Of a DNA stretch of 64,000 nucleotides, positions 26,879 to 36,577 are shown in pieces. A program made the position numbers and the translations under genes. Positions within the stretch are counted from its first letter, which is position 1; every line of letters begins with the position of its first letter. Source of the DNA: Rhodobacteraceae bacterium (ex Bugula neritina AB1). Lineage in GTDB: Bacteria > Pseudomonadota > Alphaproteobacteria > Rhodobacterales > Rhodobacteraceae. A model generated the notes under the pieces. It had not been told where the DNA came from and made no database searches. It worked only from the letters and a program-made list of their open reading frames with translations. The stretch lies in assembly GCA_001730095.1 (NCBI GenBank), contig MDLF01000085.1, forward strand, positions 32,500 to 96,499, given 5' to 3'.

Positions 26879-27812
26879 CTCGATGCCGCCGAATTTGGCT
26901 AAGTATCTCAACAACAGAACTATTCGGCGTCAGCATCGGATTTGTTGTCAACCCGACCGGCCCTTTGAGCTCCCCTTCGCCAATGGGCAATTCGACAAGC
27001 GAACCAAGGTTGAGATCGCTCTGAACAACCCCTTTCGGAATAGCCGCGATGCAATCGGTCGCCATCAGATACGCCCGCTGAAAATCCGAAGACGTGCTCT
27101 CGACAAGGTTTTGCGGCTTCGTCAGACCGTTGCCAGCAAGATACCTGTCAATCTCCTGCCGAATGATCGTGCCCTTTGGCGGCAGTATCAAAGGAAAGCG
27201 CTGCAGATCGTCCAGCGATGGGGTGCGTTTGATCACTGGATGACCATCGCGCACAACAAACACCAAGGGTTCATCAAACAGAGCCTCAAAGGCCAACCCG
27301 CGCATATCTTCACTGGAAGATAGCCGGCCAATGACGAAATCCGTCTCGGCCCGCCGGAGGCCATCAAGCAACCCTGCATTTGCTCCCGGATAGATTGTGA
27401 CGGTTGTGGTTGGGTGACCTTCTTTGAACTTTCGCACAAGGCCGGGCAAAAACTGCGAACAGACATTCGGCAGCGCGCCAATGCGAACCTGTTCCGCCGG
27501 TTGATCGCCACCAAAGAACGACTGGAGCCCTTGATTGATCTGCAGGATCGCGGCCTCGGCTGCATCCAGAAAACCCACCCCCTTTTCTGTCAGCGTCGCC
27601 CCACGTGTGCTGCGATCAAACAGAGGCTCGCCAAGGATAAGCTCCAGTTCCTTGATACTGCGGCTAACGGCCGGTTGGGTTAATCCCAATTCTTCCGACG
27701 CCAGCACAAAGCTTTTCTTGCGGGCCACCGCAACAAAACAACGCAACTGGCGCAGTCTGATCTTGGTTGTCAGGCGGGAGCTGCTATCCATAGTTGATAT
27801 GATTAGGCCCAA
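26871..27812 (-). CDS. pcaQ: LysR-type regulator, PcaQ-like
   Basis: A 306-313-residue LysR protein: N-terminal winged HTH (LRQLRCFVAVARKKSFVLAS, then TQPAVSRSIKELE) and a C-terminal effector domain. The sequence style (IKLRHLRCF-like start) and location fit PcaQ, the activator of pcaDCHGB. ATG 27791 (MDSSSRL) is as likely as 27812. Unusually for LysR genes it is not divergent but lies upstream of, and in line with, its putative target operon, 93 bases before the TAXI gene. Confidence 0.75.
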   Translation of the reverse strand: MGLIISTMDSSSRLTTKIRLRQLRCFVAVARKKSFVLASEELGLTQPAVSRSIKELELILGEPLFDRSTRGATLTEKGVGFLDAAEAAILQINQGLQSFFGGDQPAEQVRIGALPNVCSQFLPGLVRKFKEGHPTTTVTIYPGANAGLLDGLRRAETDFVIGRLSSSEDMRGLAFEALFDEPLVFVVRDGHPVIKRTPSLDDLQRFPLILPPKGTIIRQEIDRYLAGNGLTKPQNLVESTSSDFQRAYLMATDCIAAIPKGVVQSDLNLGSLVELPIGEGELKGPVGLTTNPMLTPNSSVVEILSQIRRHRDT

Positions 27813-28133
27813 ATGTCAGGTCATAAAATACCAAATCCGCCAACTGATGTTCAATCTTCCCCTCACGCTGCAGATTCACTGAACAGGACGCGACGCATGA
27901 TTTTCCAATGACAAGTCTGCTTCACGGCTCCTGAAACGGCAACGTTCCAAGTGCAGATCCTGAAGGGCGCAGGATAACACCGTCCGGGGAAAGGGGAAGA
28001 CCGGCTCTCAACCGGTTTATGCGGCAAAGCCGGGACCAGAGCAAAGTCTGCCGTTCACGGCATCAAATTGTTACGTTGGACAGACACACAAGAAAATCTC
28101 ATCTCCCAGCTGTCAAAACAAATCCCTTACCGG
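27813..28133. other. Intergenic region between the LytTR gene end and the LysR gene start
   Basis: About 320 bases with the LysR promoter at one side. Near 28000-28016 a small hairpin (ACCGG/CCGGT) followed on the minus strand by a pyrimidine-rich tract could end the two-component transcript. I see no gene. Confidence 0.4.
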
Positions 28134-28802
28134 TTAAAAATCGACACTCTTGAGGAAAGTGCGTCCAATCGGAATCTCTTCGCCATCAACGATCAGTTTT
28201 CTTCCAACCTTCTTGGATATCCATTGCTTATTGACAATGAAGCTTCGATGGACGCGCGCAAATTTCTCTGCAGGAAGCAGGTTCTGCCAATCCCCAAGAG
28301 GACCGGGCACGTGAATCTTCCCGCCCGTCGTTCGGATAATGACATAGTCACCGTCTGCACCAAGCCAAACAATTTTCCCCACGCTGGTTCTCTGAAAGCT
28401 GCCACCGCCGAGGGGGATCTTAATCAACTCCTCCTCTTTCTTTTCTTTCAAAAACACCTGCGCGCGGGAAACCGCGACCCCAAACCTGTCAAAAGTTATT
28501 GGCTTGACCAGATAATCCGCCACCCCCAAATCAAATCCTTGCACTGCACGACCAGGATACGCAGTCGTCACGATCGTTACGGGTGGCGGTGTCAGAGAGG
28601 CAAGGAATTCAAACCCATCTGCCTGCGGCAGGGACAAATCCAAAAACATCAGGTCTACTGTTTCCGCCTCGAGCATTTCTCGCCCAATCGATGGCAGAGC
28701 AGTGGCCCCAACAACGTTCAGGTCAGGATGCCGTTCCGCAAAGGTTTCAAGCAAGCGCCGTGCCGGGGCCTGATCTTCCAGAATTATACAACTAATTGTC
28801 AT
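28134..28802 (-). CDS. LytTR-family response regulator
   Basis: A 222-residue regulator with an N-terminal receiver domain (Asp55 in DLMFLDLSLP is the phosphoacceptor; TTAYPGRAVQGF and DYLVKPI follow the usual pattern). A C-terminal LytTR DNA-binding domain spans about residues 125-222 (IVWLGADGDYVIIRT, HRSFIVNKQWI). It overlaps the kinase gene by 4 bases, forming a cognate pair. Confidence 0.92.
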   Translation of the reverse strand: MTISCIILEDQAPARRLLETFAERHPDLNVVGATALPSIGREMLEAETVDLMFLDLSLPQADGFEFLASLTPPPVTIVTTAYPGRAVQGFDLGVADYLVKPITFDRFGVAVSRAQVFLKEKKEEELIKIPLGGGSFQRTSVGKIVWLGADGDYVIIRTTGGKIHVPGPLGDWQNLLPAEKFARVHRSFIVNKQWISKKVGRKLIVDGEEIPIGRTFLKSVDF

Positions 28803-29818
28803 TGCGGCTCACCATCCACGGCTAATCTAAGACAATAGACACTCTCAGTTTGTTCAATTTCCAGTTTGTACCGGTTTCTGTAGGCAAGTTCCAAGCGAGA
28901 GCGAATGTTGTCCATTCCAACCCCGCCAGCCACAGTTTCGCCCAGTGCCGTTTGATACGGGTTCCTACTTTCAAAGAGTATTGAACCGCCGTCCGCCTGC
29001 AATCGAAAGGAAAGCTTGAGCGTTTGCCTATCGTCCAGGTTGGCACCATGCTTGAACGCATTTTCAACGATTGGCAGCAGTATAAGAGGTGCAATTCTAT
29101 ACTCCTGCATGTTTCCTGAGGTTTCGAAATCCACTTCAACTCTGTCCTCAAGCCCCAGTTCCTGGAACGAGATATACATCCTTAGAATTTCCATCTCTCT
29201 TTCCAGAGAAATAGATTCTGCATCCGCTTCATACAGAGAGTATCGAAGTATGTTAGACAAGTCTAAAATAGACTTCGCGGCCAATGGGCTTTGCGCAATC
29301 GCGATTGCATAAATATTATTCAATCCATTCAGCAGGATATGAGGGTTTATTTGTTGACGCAGCGCGGTGAGCTGTGCTGTTTTTTCCAGTCGCTTCAGTT
29401 TTTCCACCCGGCTTTGCTCGACGGCATTGTCTGAAAAGGCAAGGATGGAAAAAATGGATAGGACAATAAACCAAATCTTGAGAGAGGTCCAGAAAGGCCC
29501 CTCAATATTCAGGGTGTATTTCGACACCCCATCTTCAAGAAAAAACGCCTCAAGAAGCTCAGAGGCAATTGCAAAGAAGAACAGTGAAAAAAATGTGGCC
29601 CAGATAAAGTGCCACAGCTTCCCCCTTTTCAGATAGCGGGGACGAATGAAAAAAACTAAAAACGCGGCCAGAATGGCGCGCAACAGATTGTTAAATGTCA
29701 TAAACAATTGAGAGTCTGTATCAGCATTGCTCGGAAGAACAGCAAGCGTCCCCAAGACAGCCGCCAAAGCAAAGAAGCTTGCAAGGTTCGTTGGCAATCC
29801 AAGAGAGACTTTTTCCAC
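28799..29818 (-). CDS. LytS/YehU-type sensor histidine kinase
   Basis: A 339-residue membrane kinase from GTG 29818: about four hydrophobic helices (residues 12-135), then a His_kinase domain with QQINPHILLNGLNNI holding the phosphoacceptor His near residue 160. The ATPase part has LPIVENAFKHGAN and GVGMDNIRSRL. I prefer GTG 29818, preceded by GGGGCAGGGGATTG, over a TTG at 29863. The start lies inside an exact 55-base tandem duplication. The sensed signal is unknown; the divergent RND pump is the likely target. Confidence 0.88.
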   Translation of the reverse strand: MEKVSLGLPTNLASFFALAAVLGTLAVLPSNADTDSQLFMTFNNLLRAILAAFLVFFIRPRYLKRGKLWHFIWATFFSLFFFAIASELLEAFFLEDGVSKYTLNIEGPFWTSLKIWFIVLSIFSILAFSDNAVEQSRVEKLKRLEKTAQLTALRQQINPHILLNGLNNIYAIAIAQSPLAAKSILDLSNILRYSLYEADAESISLEREMEILRMYISFQELGLEDRVEVDFETSGNMQEYRIAPLILLPIVENAFKHGANLDDRQTLKLSFRLQADGGSILFESRNPYQTALGETVAGGVGMDNIRSRLELAYRNRYKLEIEQTESVYCLRLAVDGEPQ

Positions 29819-29922
29819 CAATCCCCTGCCCCGCGCGCCTTTACCGTCCAACCATACCGCCAAAATGTTCCACCAATCCCCTGCCCCGCGCGCCTTTACC
29901 GTCCAACCATACCGCCAAAATG
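29813..29922. repeat. Exact 55 bp tandem duplication over the kinase start site
   Basis: Bases 29813-29867 and 29868-29922 are identical 55-base units. Each carries, on the minus strand, a GGGGCAGGGG ribosome site and a GTG. Because 55 is not a multiple of three, the upstream copy opens only a ten-codon frame ending in TAA, while the downstream copy starts the kinase. Confidence 0.97.
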
Positions 29923-30127
29923 CTAGCCTACGATGGTATCAAGTACTGGCGCTGTAGAAAACCGACTAACGGCGGAATTCTTTCGACGAACGATCGCGTT
30001 TGGCCAACTTGTCCAACGATGCATCCTTTCACCGAATGTGTCTGGCGCGGGCTCCCGGGATGGAGAAATAGAGGACAGAGCGACATCGCCTCCGTGTCTC
30101 CTTCTTACTATCAGCCGGAAACAAACA

Positions 30128-31246
30128 ATGCGCATATCAAAGAAATCTGGAAACCTGAGAGCTGCTCGCAGGAAAAGCCTGGGCTGCGGAAGGCTTTGGA
30201 CTGCGGCGCTCCTCATTTTCTTGAGTGCCAACATCCCCAATTCGGCAGCGGCACAATCAGGCCGCATGAACCAGCACGTTCCAGTTGCAACGCAAAACGT
30301 GACCTCGTCGCCAAACATCACCACCTATAAAGCGGTTGCCGTGACCCGCGCCATCCAGTCTGCCGTCCTGAGACCGGATTCAGAAGGGCGAGTCGAGACA
30401 GTTTTCATGACATCCGGCCAGACTGTCGTGCAAGGGCAGCAGCTGCTAAAACTCGACTCCGCGAGCGAAGAGCTGAAACTTGCGGCCGCCAAAGAAAATG
30501 TCGAAGTCGCCGAACGGGTTTTTGAACGGATCGGTGAGCTGAAGTCACGGGGCGTTGCACCGGATGCTCAATATGATGACGCAATTCTTCAGCTGAGCGA
30601 GGCGCGCTTTGCGCTGAAAGAGGCTGAGCTGGCGCTGGAGCGCCGTTATGTGGTGGCGCCATTTTCGGGCACACTTGGGCTTGTGAACCTGAGTGCAGGA
30701 GCACATGTCACAACCGATACGGATGTAGTGCAGCTAGAGGATCTTTCCTCTTTGTTGCTGGACTTTTCCCTGCCCGAGCATACCGATGGGTCGCTGCAGC
30801 CCGGAAGCAGTGTGTCCATATCCCAAATGACCAGCCATGCAAGCCACACTGCAAAGGTTATTGCGATCGCCTCCGGTATTGATCCGCAAGCCCGCACCTA
30901 TTGGGTCCGCGCCGCCATTGATGATCCGAAGCCGTGGATGAAACCTGGCATGAGCTTTATGGTCACACTCACCGTTAAGGGCGAAGAGTACCCCGTCATT
31001 CCTGAGGTTGCGATACTCTGGGGCAGCCGAGAGGCCTATGTCTTGAAAATTGTCGAGGGTAAAGCGCGCCGGACTGCCGTAACAGTCATCCGGCGGCGCA
31101 ACGGGAATGTCTGGGTGGATGGCGATCTGACCGACGGCGACATCGTTGTCTCGGACGGTGTGCACAAGCTACGGGACGGCCACCCGGTTTCGGTGCCGCA
31201 AAACCAGTCTGATCAGCCCGCGTCGGTCGGCGAGGCAACACAATGA
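30128..31246 (+). CDS. RND efflux periplasmic adaptor (membrane fusion protein)
   Basis: A 372-residue HlyD/AcrA-type adaptor. From ATG 30128 it has a basic N-terminus and a hydrophobic signal segment (LWTAALLIFLSANI, ending near AAAQ). Lipoyl halves (RVETVFMTSGQTVVQGQQL and VVAPFSGTLGLVNLSAG) flank an alpha-hairpin, followed by beta-barrel and membrane-proximal domains. A longer in-frame start at 29933 would hide the signal. It overlaps the pump gene by 4 bases; the pair needs an outer-membrane channel encoded elsewhere. Confidence 0.9.
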   Translation: MRISKKSGNLRAARRKSLGCGRLWTAALLIFLSANIPNSAAAQSGRMNQHVPVATQNVTSSPNITTYKAVAVTRAIQSAVLRPDSEGRVETVFMTSGQTVVQGQQLLKLDSASEELKLAAAKENVEVAERVFERIGELKSRGVAPDAQYDDAILQLSEARFALKEAELALERRYVVAPFSGTLGLVNLSAGAHVTTDTDVVQLEDLSSLLLDFSLPEHTDGSLQPGSSVSISQMTSHASHTAKVIAIASGIDPQARTYWVRAAIDDPKPWMKPGMSFMVTLTVKGEEYPVIPEVAILWGSREAYVLKIVEGKARRTAVTVIRRRNGNVWVDGDLTDGDIVVSDGVHKLRDGHPVSVPQNQSDQPASVGEATQ

Positions 31247-34200
31247 CCCAGCATTCCGATCAAGGTCAGCACTCTGATCAGGGCCTGTCAGCACTGTCCA
31301 TTCGTCGGCCATTGCTTGCAATGGTCATGAATCTTCTGATCGTTTTGGCTGGTTTTGCAGCCTTCATGGGGCTGGACGTCCGCGAACTCCCAAATGTCGA
31401 CCGGCCTTTTGTGATGGTGCGGGCCAACTATCCCGGCGCCTCGCCCAGCACGGTTGATTCCGAGTTAACCAGCCCGCTGGAAGACGCGGTTGCCCGAGTT
31501 TCCGGTGTCCGCCGGATCGGCGGATCCAGTGAAGAGGGCAATACCCGCGTCTGGCTGGAGTTCGAGCCCGGCACGAACCTGGATGTGGCAGCTACGGATG
31601 TTCGCGAGGCGGTCAGTCAGGTTGAAGCCAATCTGCCTTCGCGGGTGGAGAAGCTGACGATCACCAAAACAAATGCTGACGCGGAACCGATCGTTCAGAT
31701 TGCGGTTGTCGCCGACCAATTTGAGGTCATGGATCTCAGCGACCGCATCGAAAACGATATCATGCCGCGCTTCTACTCGATACCCGGCATCGCAAGTGTC
31801 GAACTTTTCGGAGTTCGCAACCGGCAGCTTCGGATCGAGCTTGACCCGTTGCAGCTGAACCGGTTCCAAGTTTCGGCCTCTGACGTTCTGGATGCATTGC
31901 GCAACGCGCCTTATGATATTCCTGTGGGCAGCTATCTCTCCAAGGATCAGGAACTGCTTGTTCGCGCAGATGCGTCTGCCATCACCGAAGATCAGGTTGA
32001 ACAGATCCAGATCAACGAGGCCTTGCGTGTCGGCGATGTGGCGCAAGCGTATTTTTCACCGGAAACCGCCGAAAATTTCGTGAGGCTGAATGGGGAACCC
32101 GCAATCGGACTGGGCATTCTGCGTCAAGCCAATTCCAACACGGTGGAGATTTCTGATGGCGTTCACGATTTGGTCGCGACGCTCAATGATCGCTATGCTG
32201 ACCTGACATTCACGATCACTTCCGATCAGGCCGTTTTCATCAAAAGTGCCACATCTGAAGTTGTGACCACTCTGCTGCTGACGATTTTTATCGTTGTCCT
32301 CTCCATCCTGCTCTTCTTTGGCAAGCTGAGGCCAACTCTCATCCCCAGCCTGGCCATTCCAGCAGCCTTGATCGGCAGTCTCGCCAGCTTTTGGCTTTTT
32401 GGGTTTTCGATCAATTTGATCACCCTGCTCGCCCTTGTCTTGGCCACCGGCCTGACCGTCGACGATGCGATTGTTGTGCTGGAAAACTGCCAGCGCCGCC
32501 AGGCCCAAGGTGAAAGCAGCCGTCAGTCAGCACTCATTGGCACACGCCAGGTATTCTTCGCGGTGCTGGCCACAACAGCTGTTTTGGTCGCAGTCTTTGT
32601 TCCTATTTCCTTTCTGCCTTCCTCCACGGGCCGTCTGTTTCGGGAATTCGGCTTGGTGCTCGCGGTTTCGGTCTGCATTTCATCCTTTGTGGCTTTGACC
32701 TTGGTCCCCGCAATGGCTGCGCGCATGAACCTGGCGGTCCAGAACCCGAAACAAGGGCCGGTGCATCGTGCCGGTGCCGCCGCACAGCGGGCTTATATGG
32801 TTTTGGTGCGGAAAACGCTGGCACATCCCTTGCTGATGATCGGCGGCTGCCTGATCTTTCTGGGCGCTATCGGGTATATTTCTCCGCAAATCCAAAGTGA
32901 GCTGGCACCGGCGGAGGATCGCTCGCAGTTGGAAATCATGGCAAGCGGCCCTGATGGGGTCGGCATTGAATACATGCAAAAGCATGCTGACAGCATTGAA
33001 GATATCCTGCTGGATCCTAAGCATAATGATGTCATTGCTTCAGTTTACACCATTGTCGGCCGCCGCGACAAAAACCGCGTGTCCTCGGCCGTGACCTTGG
33101 TTCCCTGGCAAGAAAGAAGCCAATCCCAGCAGGATATTCTGGCAGACCTAAATCCTTCTCTGAGCAGCGTAGAAAGCCTCAGAGCACGTGGATTCAGCCG
33201 CGGCAGTCTCGAACTTGGCTGGGGCAGCAAAGCTGCATTTCAGGCGTATCTGACTGGTCCACGCTATCACCTCATACATCAAGCCTCACTGGAGCTTGCA
33301 CAGGCAATGGAGGCAGGCCCCTTCGAAGATGTGGAGATATCATACAATCCGACACAGCCGCAGATTTCCTTTGAAATCGACAGAGCCAGCGCCGCTGAAC
33401 TGGGCGTTTCTCTTGATGATCTGGGCATACTCTTGCGCGTTCTGGTTGGTGGTGAAGAACTGGTTGATCTGAATATTGATGATCAGGCGGTGCCAATTGT
33501 CGTGACAGGTCCAAATGGGTTTTTGCAGGATTCAATAGATCTGCAGGGCATCTACATCTCTTCGGAGACAGGCATGCAGGTTCCCTTATCCAGCGTCACG
33601 CGGATTTCACAGCAGGGGGTCGCGTCAGAACTGGATCGGGCAGGACAGCGGCGTTCAATCGAAATCGAGGCTGAAATCGGGGATCTGCCGCTCAGCGATG
33701 CCATCGTGGCCTTCGAAGAGCTTGCGGAGCAGGTTCTGCCGCAGGACATCGACCATATACTCACCGGCGAAGCACAGGGGTTTATTGAAACGAACCGTGA
33801 TATTCTTCTGTCTTATGCTTTCGTCTGCGTCATTGTCTTCCTAGTTCTCGTAGCCCAATTCGAAAGCTTGAAGAGCCCGCTTGTGGTGTTCCTGACTGTG
33901 CCCTTTGGATTGGCGGCCACTTTGGGTGCGATGATTATTCAGGGGCAGACGCTGAACATCTACTCCCAAATCGGGCTCATCCTGCTGATTGGACTTATGA
34001 CGAAAAACGCCATTCTGCTGGTTGAGTTTGCCGATCAGGAACAACGGATGGGCAAGGAGCTTCGACTGTCAGTCGAAAATGCAGCAGCTGCACGGCTCAG
34101 ACCCATTGTCATGACTTTGCTCTCCACGATGCTCGGAACATTGCCGCTGATCCTGTCAACAGGCGCAGGCGCAGAAGCGCGCGCTGCGATTGGGTGGACC

Positions 34201-34287
34201 GTGTTTGTTGGCCTGGGCCTGTCTAGCTTTTTCACGCTGTTCCTTGCGCCATCCCTGTATGTGCTTCTAAAGCCTAATCGCACCTAA
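31243..34287 (+). CDS. RND efflux pump inner-membrane transporter
   Basis: A 1014-residue AcrB-family proton antiporter with 12 membrane helices and two periplasmic loops. The proton-relay residues are present: the Asp pair in GLTVDDAIVVLEN (helix 4) and Lys in GLMTKNAILLVEF (helix 10). The length is typical. The extreme N-terminus has a duplicated HSDQGQHSDQG before helix 1 (IRRPLLAMVMNLLIVLAGF). The exported compound cannot be told; the operon is divergent from a LytS/LytTR pair. Confidence 0.94.
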   Translation: MTQHSDQGQHSDQGLSALSIRRPLLAMVMNLLIVLAGFAAFMGLDVRELPNVDRPFVMVRANYPGASPSTVDSELTSPLEDAVARVSGVRRIGGSSEEGNTRVWLEFEPGTNLDVAATDVREAVSQVEANLPSRVEKLTITKTNADAEPIVQIAVVADQFEVMDLSDRIENDIMPRFYSIPGIASVELFGVRNRQLRIELDPLQLNRFQVSASDVLDALRNAPYDIPVGSYLSKDQELLVRADASAITEDQVEQIQINEALRVGDVAQAYFSPETAENFVRLNGEPAIGLGILRQANSNTVEISDGVHDLVATLNDRYADLTFTITSDQAVFIKSATSEVVTTLLLTIFIVVLSILLFFGKLRPTLIPSLAIPAALIGSLASFWLFGFSINLITLLALVLATGLTVDDAIVVLENCQRRQAQGESSRQSALIGTRQVFFAVLATTAVLVAVFVPISFLPSSTGRLFREFGLVLAVSVCISSFVALTLVPAMAARMNLAVQNPKQGPVHRAGAAAQRAYMVLVRKTLAHPLLMIGGCLIFLGAIGYISPQIQSELAPAEDRSQLEIMASGPDGVGIEYMQKHADSIEDILLDPKHNDVIASVYTIVGRRDKNRVSSAVTLVPWQERSQSQQDILADLNPSLSSVESLRARGFSRGSLELGWGSKAAFQAYLTGPRYHLIHQASLELAQAMEAGPFEDVEISYNPTQPQISFEIDRASAAELGVSLDDLGILLRVLVGGEELVDLNIDDQAVPIVVTGPNGFLQDSIDLQGIYISSETGMQVPLSSVTRISQQGVASELDRAGQRRSIEIEAEIGDLPLSDAIVAFEELAEQVLPQDIDHILTGEAQGFIETNRDILLSYAFVCVIVFLVLVAQFESLKSPLVVFLTVPFGLAATLGAMIIQGQTLNIYSQIGLILLIGLMTKNAILLVEFADQEQRMGKELRLSVENAAAARLRPIVMTLLSTMLGTLPLILSTGAGAEARAAIGWTVFVGLGLSSFFTLFLAPSLYVLLKPNRT

Positions 34288-34570
34288 TTCGCAAACACGG
34301 CTTCAGCAATCCGCGCCGGGGGCACTCAGCTCCCGGCGGGACAAGCCCGCCGGCCTTCAAAGCAAGGGCTGCAAAAAAGAGCAATCGGAGCGGTCGGAGC
34401 GTCGGAGCGGTCGCAACACTGGGAGCCCGCTTTGCGTCACTGCAGCAGGCGGATGTGCGAAACCGGAAATTGCATGACCGGCTTACAGTAATCAGTGCAG
34501 GCAGATCCCTAAAACTCACAAGGCAAAAATCGCCGAGTTCCGCAAACTACTGATCCAGGCCCTAGAACCC
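34288..34570. other. Intergenic region with short tandem repeats
   Basis: About 280 bases between the convergent pump and cbiO genes. Three consecutive 8-9 base units of TCGGAGCG(G) lie at 34385-34410. No gene is supported. A GC-rich hairpin around 34313-34345 (GCGCCGGGGG, CTCCCGGCGG) may help terminate the pump transcript, but has no T run. Confidence 0.45.
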
Positions 34571-35227
34571 TTATGCCCTGACAAGTCTCCGTTCCATCAG
34601 ATGATACCCTGTTGGAGCAATCTGTTTACGGAATTCAGGATCATGGCTGACCAGAAGAACCGCCTGATCAAGCTCGGTCAGGCTTTCAACCAGACGTGCA
34701 TAGTTTTCCGGGTCCAGCGCGTTTGTCGGCTCATCCAGAATGAGCACTTCCGGTTCCATTGCCAGAACCGTGGCCAGCGTCACCAGCCGTTTCTCGCCGC
34801 CCGACAGCTTGTGGGTAACCCGGTCGCGCAGGTGCATCAGCCCCAGGCGTGACAAGACCGCGTCAACCATCGCCAGGGCTTCCTGTTTGGATTTGCCCAG
34901 GTTCAACGGGCCAAAGGCGACATCTTCGGCCACAGTCGGGCAGAACAGCTGGTCATCGGCATCCTGAAAAACGAACCCGACACGGCGGCGTACCTCGTGA
35001 AAGTCCGGTTCGCTGATGCAAGGTTTTCCGAAGGCCGTGACAGTACCGCTATCGGGCGCAATCAATCCCATGATGATTTTAAGGAGCGTCGATTTCCCTG
35101 CTCCATTTGGCCCCACAATCGACAGCCGTTCCCCGGCATGAAGCTGCATCGAGGCGCCCTCCAGCACCGGGTCGAGGCCGGGATAGGCAAAATGAATATC
35201 CTTCAGATCAAGAAGCGGCATAGACAA
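34571..35227 (-). CDS. cbiO: Cobalt/nickel ECF transporter ATPase
   Basis: A 218-residue ABC ATPase: Walker A GPNGAGKST near residue 38, Q-loop FVFQDADDQLF typical of CbiO/EcfA, signature LSGGEKRLV, Walker B VLILDEPTNALDP and H-switch LVSHDPEF. It energises metal uptake. The start overlaps the cbiQ end by 20 bases. Confidence 0.93.
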   Translation of the reverse strand: MSMPLLDLKDIHFAYPGLDPVLEGASMQLHAGERLSIVGPNGAGKSTLLKIIMGLIAPDSGTVTAFGKPCISEPDFHEVRRRVGFVFQDADDQLFCPTVAEDVAFGPLNLGKSKQEALAMVDAVLSRLGLMHLRDRVTHKLSGGEKRLVTLATVLAMEPEVLILDEPTNALDPENYARLVESLTELDQAVLLVSHDPEFRKQIAPTGYHLMERRLVRA

Positions 35228-35996
35228 CCTCAGCCCAGATCAGGGCGGCAAGGGCGGCGGCAAGGGCCACGGCAAACAACAAGTCGGCCCTGTTTAGGCG
35301 GAAGTCTTCCAGCAGGATGATCCGACCAGAGAAGCCCCGGCATTTCATCGCCGCCAGAATGCGTTCTGATCGTTCGATGGCACGCACCAGCATCATCCCC
35401 ACCAGATAGCCATAGCTGCGATAGGTGTGCCAGTTGGTGCCGGGACGAAAGCCGCGCAGCTTCATTGAAGTACGCAGGCGCTGGTATTCCTCGCGCAGGA
35501 CGTCGATGTAACGGATGGTGAACATCATCAGATGCACCAGCCGCTCCGGTGTCTTGAGCCCAAAAAGCGCATGCCCCATCGTCACGGGCTCCATGGACCC
35601 GACCAGCGTCATGACCGCCAGGATGACGGCATTTGCGGTCAGGGCAATCTCGGCTGCGCGCCGCAGGCCTTCCCAGCTGGCCTCCAGCCCCCACACAGAA
35701 AAGACAGGGGTGCCCGGGATGGTGAACGGCAGCAGCACCAGCATGAAGATGATGAAACTGTCCATCATCGCCATCCGTTTCAGCGTCTTCCGCGGCGGCA
35801 GACCAGAGAACGCCAGAAGCCAAATCGACAGGCCAAGCGCAGCTGACAGCACCCAAAGGTTGCTGAGCGAGACCACTACAATGGCATAGACGGCTGTCAT
35901 CACGATGCGCATCCGCGGATCAAGCACGGTGACCTTTGCGCCCAATGCGCCAAAGCCGCTCAGCGGCTTTTCATCGCCCGTCAGAACATAAGTCAT
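35208..35996 (-). CDS. cbiQ: Cobalt/nickel ECF transporter transmembrane protein
   Basis: A 262-residue EcfT-type membrane protein with about five helices. The two coupling Ala-Arg-Gly-like motifs appear as RLRTSMKLRGFRPG and ILAAMKCRGFSG. It couples the CbiO ATPase to CbiM. It overlaps the CbiL-like gene by 4 bases. Confidence 0.92.
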   Translation of the reverse strand: MTYVLTGDEKPLSGFGALGAKVTVLDPRMRIVMTAVYAIVVVSLSNLWVLSAALGLSIWLLAFSGLPPRKTLKRMAMMDSFIIFMLVLLPFTIPGTPVFSVWGLEASWEGLRRAAEIALTANAVILAVMTLVGSMEPVTMGHALFGLKTPERLVHLMMFTIRYIDVLREEYQRLRTSMKLRGFRPGTNWHTYRSYGYLVGMMLVRAIERSERILAAMKCRGFSGRIILLEDFRLNRADLLFAVALAAALAALIWAEVVYAAS

Positions 35997-36577
35997 GTAC
36001 CACTGCCGATCTTGCGCCGCGCCGCGATGTAAAAGCCCAGGCCGAACAGGCCAAGGATGTAACCAATACCCCCAAGGACGGATTGAAAGTTCGATTTGTT
36101 CTTGAACGCGGTCAATTCCTGTCGCAGGGGGCGCAACTCGGTGCGCAGCATGGCTGCAAGTTCCGTGCGCGCCTGATCGGACAGGCCTGCAGCTATGGCA
36201 GCTGACGGCACTGCAGCAACGCCGGCCGTTGTGGGGGGCGCTGTGCCGAGGCTTTGTCCCAGAATTTCTGCAACCTCGGCGGCGTCCATGACGGCCTCTG
36301 CAACATGACCGGCACCAAGATCGCCGCGAAAGATATGCGTCACAGGTTCAGAGGGGGTGAACAGGAAGAAACCGTCGGCATCAGTCGTTGCGTCGCCCAG
36401 TTTTCCGCCAGCTTCGTCAAAAACCTCGATCAGCAAGTCCGGAGCCATTTCGCCATTGGAAAAGCCAACTTCGCCCTCGATGTCTGATCCAGAAGGAAAC
36501 ACAGAAGAAATCACATTGTGCGCCAGTGCAGGCAGGGGCGCCAGCAGTGCAACGACCAGAACGCAGAAGCGGATCAT
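35993..36577 (-). CDS. cbiL: CbiL-like component of metal ECF transporter
   Basis: A 194-residue protein with a signal peptide ending PALAHN, a periplasmic domain resembling a carboxypeptidase-regulatory beta fold (GEVGFSNGEMAPDLLIEVFD, TDADGFFLFTP), a charged stretch and a C-terminal helix (LGGIGYILGLFGLGFYIAA). It occupies the place of CbiN between cbiM and cbiQ and is probably its functional substitute. It overlaps cbiM and cbiQ by 4 bases. Confidence 0.78.
   Translation of the reverse strand: MIRFCVLVVALLAPLPALAHNVISSVFPSGSDIEGEVGFSNGEMAPDLLIEVFDEAGGKLGDATTDADGFFLFTPSEPVTHIFRGDLGAGHVAEAVMDAAEVAEILGQSLGTAPPTTAGVAAVPSAAIAAGLSDQARTELAAMLRTELRPLRQELTAFKNKSNFQSVLGGIGYILGLFGLGFYIAARRKIGSGT

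Noticed and set aside
29813..29922. CRISPR-like repeat
   Set aside because: Only two directly adjacent copies with no spacers; it is a tandem duplication.
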